Assembly: GCA_945878995.1 (NCBI GenBank)
Contig: CAMCUN010000024.1
Location: 1 to 48,459, forward strand
From: Polaromonas sp. YR568
GTDB taxonomy: Bacteria > Pseudomonadota > Gammaproteobacteria > Burkholderiales > Burkholderiaceae_C
Length of the DNA: 48,459 nt
Direction: 5' to 3'
The translations under genes were made by a program, and so were the position numbers. Each line of letters opens with the position of its first letter. Positions within the stretch are counted from its first letter, which is position 1. Below are positions 46,518 through 48,459 of this stretch, piece by piece. Below the pieces are notes generated by a model. The model was given only the letters and a program-made list of their open reading frames with translations. It did no database searches and had not been told where the DNA came from.

Positions 46518-47275
46518 GCGCCCACATGAGCGATCTCTTGCTTGAAACCCGGCAGCTGCGCAAGTCCTTTGGTGGCCTGCATGTCACCCGCGACATCAAC
46601 CTCGTTTTGCGGGCCGGTGACAAGGTCGGCCTGATTGGCCCCAACGGCGCGGGCAAGACCACTTTGATCAACCTCATCACCGGCGTGCTCGCGCCCAGCG
46701 CCGGCGCGGTGCATCTGGGGGGCGAGGATGTGAGCGCGCTCAGCCAGGCCCAGCGCGTCAAACGCGGCCTGGTGCGCACCTTTCAGATCACCCAGTTGGC
46801 GCCCACCTTGCCAGTGCGGCTGCAGGTAGAAATGGCCATTCACGAACGCCAGGGCACGGTAGGCGGATTTTGGAAACCCAGGAGCAGTTACAGCGCGGTG
46901 CAGGACGAGTCCCAGGCCATCTTGCAGTCCCTGCGCATGGCGGGCCTGGCCGCACGCGCACCGGTGGAGCTGGCCTATGGCGAGCAGCGCCTGGTCGAGA
47001 TCGCGCTGGCCATGGCCTTGCGCCCGCGGGTGCTGCTGCTCGACGAGCCCATGGCCGGTGTGCCATCGGGTGAGGGCCAGGTGGTGCTCGATGCGCTGGC
47101 CACCTTGCCGGCCGATCTGGCCATCTTGATGATCGAGCACGACATGGACCTGGTCTTTAACTTTGCCGACCGCATGATGGTGCTGGCCGAAGGCGCGGTG
47201 CTGGCCGAGGGCAGCCCGGCTGAGATCCGCCGCCACCCGGCGGTGCGCGCGGCCTACCTGGGCGAGGAGGGCTGA
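46514..47275 (+). CDS. Liv-type ABC transporter ATP-binding protein (LivG)
   Basis: An ATPase of 253 residues from GTG 46514, or 249 from ATG 46526 (MSDLLLETRQLRKSFGGLHV). Walker A is GLIGPNGAGKTTLINLITGV, the signature is LAYGEQRLVEIALAMALRP and Walker B is LLLDEPMAGVPSGE, with His in MIEHDMD. QITQLAPTLPVRLQVEMA is the Q-loop region. The signature LAYGEQ, instead of LSGGQ, is usual for LivG. It powers the LivHM pore with LivF. Confidence 0.93.
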   Translation: MSAHMSDLLLETRQLRKSFGGLHVTRDINLVLRAGDKVGLIGPNGAGKTTLINLITGVLAPSAGAVHLGGEDVSALSQAQRVKRGLVRTFQITQLAPTLPVRLQVEMAIHERQGTVGGFWKPRSSYSAVQDESQAILQSLRMAGLAARAPVELAYGEQRLVEIALAMALRPRVLLLDEPMAGVPSGEGQVVLDALATLPADLAILMIEHDMDLVFNFADRMMVLAEGAVLAEGSPAEIRRHPAVRAAYLGEEG

Positions 47276-47278
47276 GCC

Positions 47279-47989
47279 ATGGCCTTGCTGCAAGTCACCG
47301 ATCTGCACGCGGGCTATGGGCCTGTGCAGGTCTTGCATGGCATAGGGCTGAGCGTAGCGCCGGGCGAGCGCCTGGCCCTCATTGGGCGCAACGGCGTGGG
47401 CAAAACCACGCTGCTCAAGGCCTTGATGGGGCTGGCCGATGTCAGCCGCGGGACCGTGCATTTTGAAGGCCGGGCGCTGGCCCAGGCCGGGCCTGGCGAG
47501 CGGGCGCTGGCAGGCCTGGGCTATGTGCCGCAAACGCGGGACATCTTTCCTTCGCTCACCGTGGAAGAAAACCTCATTGCCGGCCTCAAGGGCCGGCCCG
47601 TGCGCTGCGTGCAAGAGGCTTATGACTTGTTTCCCCGCCTGGCCGAGCGCAGGCGCAACGGCGGCAGCCAGCTCTCGGGCGGCGAGCAACAAATGCTCAG
47701 CGTGGCGCGCACGCTGCTGGGCCAGCCCCGGCTTTTGCTGCTGGACGAGCCGCTGGAGGGCCTGGCCCCCATCATCTGCCAAGAACTCATGGCCGCCTTC
47801 ACCCGGCTGGCCCAGGAAACCGGCGTGGCCGTGGTGCTGGTCGAGCAAAAGGTCGAGGCCGCGCTGCGCTTTGCGCAGCAGGCCATCGTGCTTGAGCACG
47901 GCGCCATCGTCCACCGTGAAGCCTGCCACAGCCTGAGCGCGCGGCCCGAGTTGCTCGAGCGCTATGTGGGCGTGGCGGGCACCCATTGA
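47279..47989 (+). CDS. Liv-type ABC transporter ATP-binding protein (LivF)
   Basis: A 236-residue ATPase starting MALLQVTDLHAGYGPVQVLH. Walker A GRNGVGKTTLLKALMG, LGYVPQTRDIFPSLTVEENL (Q loop and LivF region), signature LSGGEQQMLSVARTLLGQP, Walker B LLLLDEPLEGLAP, and the VVLVEQKVEAAL H-loop variant are all present. It starts 3 bp after the LivG stop. It is followed after 21 bp by the P450 gene, in the same operon. Confidence 0.94.
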   Translation: MALLQVTDLHAGYGPVQVLHGIGLSVAPGERLALIGRNGVGKTTLLKALMGLADVSRGTVHFEGRALAQAGPGERALAGLGYVPQTRDIFPSLTVEENLIAGLKGRPVRCVQEAYDLFPRLAERRRNGGSQLSGGEQQMLSVARTLLGQPRLLLLDEPLEGLAPIICQELMAAFTRLAQETGVAVVLVEQKVEAALRFAQQAIVLEHGAIVHREACHSLSARPELLERYVGVAGTH

Positions 47990-48010
47990 ATTTCCAGAGA
48001 AAGCCAAGCC

Positions 48011-48459
48011 ATGACCACTGACACCGTAGCGACTGCGCCCCATGGCGTGCCTGTGCTGGACCTGGATCCTTTTTCCAACGAGCTGCTGGCCGACCCCTAC
48101 CCCTACCATGCGCAATTGCGCGAGGCCGGGCCGGTGGCGTGGATTCCCAAGTACGGCTTTTACGTCACTGGCCGCCATGAGCAGGTGCACCAGGTGCTCA
48201 ACGACCACGAGGCCTACATCTCCTCGGCGGGCGTGGGGCTGGCCAACTTCAACAAAGAGCCACCCTTTCGGCCCAAGAGCCTGATTCTGGAGGCCGACCC
48301 ACCCAGCCACACCCGGGCCCGCACCGTGCTCTCGCGCATTTTGTCGCCGCGCACCGTGATGCACATTCGCGCCAGCTTCACCCAAGAGGCCGACCAATTG
48401 ATGGACGCCCTGCTGGCTGCGGCCCAGGCCGGCGAGGTCGTCGACGGCATACAGCGCAT
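48011..48459 (+). CDS. Cytochrome P450, N-terminal part (CYP199-like, partial)
   Basis: The first 149 residues of a soluble P450, cut by the window edge. It starts at ATG 48011 with FSNELLADPYPYHAQLREAG and VAWIPKYGFYVTGRHEQVHQ, then SSAGVGLANFNKEPPFRPKS and LILEADPPSHTRARTVLSRI. The GVGL.NF..E.P.RP.S..LE.DPP.HT.TR pattern is characteristic of CYP199A-type enzymes that demethylate or hydroxylate para-substituted benzoates. The heme-binding Cys region lies outside the window. Location 21 bp after livF makes it part of the transporter operon. A weak ribosome site (AGAGAAAG) precedes it. Confidence 0.85.
   Translation, partial: MTTDTVATAPHGVPVLDLDPFSNELLADPYPYHAQLREAGPVAWIPKYGFYVTGRHEQVHQVLNDHEAYISSAGVGLANFNKEPPFRPKSLILEADPPSHTRARTVLSRILSPRTVMHIRASFTQEADQLMDALLAAAQAGEVVDGIQR

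Noticed and set aside
46382..48397. Long minus-strand open frame (671 codons) antisense to the liv genes and P450 start
   Set aside because: Composition is His/Gly/Gln/Ala-rich, with no recognisable domain. It is the shadow of high-GC plus-strand genes with clear family motifs.

Overview
The window is GC-rich and reads as a chromosomal segment of a betaproteobacterium, most likely Burkholderiales, family Comamonadaceae. The support is the origin-region order dnaA-dnaN-gyrB with no recF, next to rpmH-rnpA-yidD-yidC-mnmE, together with stand-alone Bug-type solute receptors and TRAP and Liv-type transporters. Genus cannot be fixed from the sequence alone.

Layout. (1) About 1-8.7 kb: the end of an unknown gene, a Cat1-family CoA-transferase, an 83-bp REPIN array, an SDR, a family III CoA-transferase, an IclR regulator, and a divergent, tightly overlapped operon for a LeuC/LeuD-like hydro-lyase, an isocitrate-lyase-family C-C lyase and a Bug receptor. 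(2) 8.7-9.4 kb: a strong terminator and a frameshifted antitoxin. (3) 9.4-17.3 kb: a flavin reductase, an AtzG/AtzE-like amidase pair, an MDR oxidoreductase, an Asp/Glu/hydantoin-racemase-like protein, an alpha/beta hydrolase, and two MmgE/PrpD proteins of which only one keeps the canonical residues. (4) 17.3-25.6 kb: a fumarate-reductase-type flavoprotein with a TRAP transporter (minus strand), divergent from an SDR and TcuA/TcuB (plus strand). (5) 25.65-25.96 kb: a second REPIN array. (6) 26-30.9 kb: a PuuE-like deacetylase and an isochorismatase-like hydrolase (minus strand), divergent from an OYE/trimethylamine-dehydrogenase-like flavoprotein and a second Bug receptor. (7) 31-41.1 kb: the replication origin region, with gyrB, dnaN and dnaA running left and rpmH, rnpA, yidD, yidC and mnmE running right. 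(8) 41.2-48.5 kb: glutathione-dependent formaldehyde dehydrogenase, a VapBC module, a complete livKHMGF-type ABC transporter and the start of a CYP199-like cytochrome P450.

How the parts may work together. The left 31 kb looks like a composite catabolic region for di- and tricarboxylic acids and their amides or imides. Uptake would be by Bug and TRAP receptors, and amide or imide opening by the AtzE-, PuuE- and isochorismatase-type hydrolases. Redox steps would fall to the TcuAB, fumarate-reductase-like and OYE flavoproteins. Hydration and C-C cleavage would fall to the LeuCD-like enzyme and the ICL-family lyase, and CoA activation to the two CoA-transferases. Substrates are inferred, not shown. 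The right edge looks like aromatic-acid uptake coupled to P450 oxidation.

The least ordinary signals are the LeuD-like subunit without the GSSRE motif, the canonical-plus-degenerate MmgE/PrpD pair, the SDR with His at the catalytic Tyr position, and two REPIN arrays of exactly 83-bp units whose hairpin arms co-vary.
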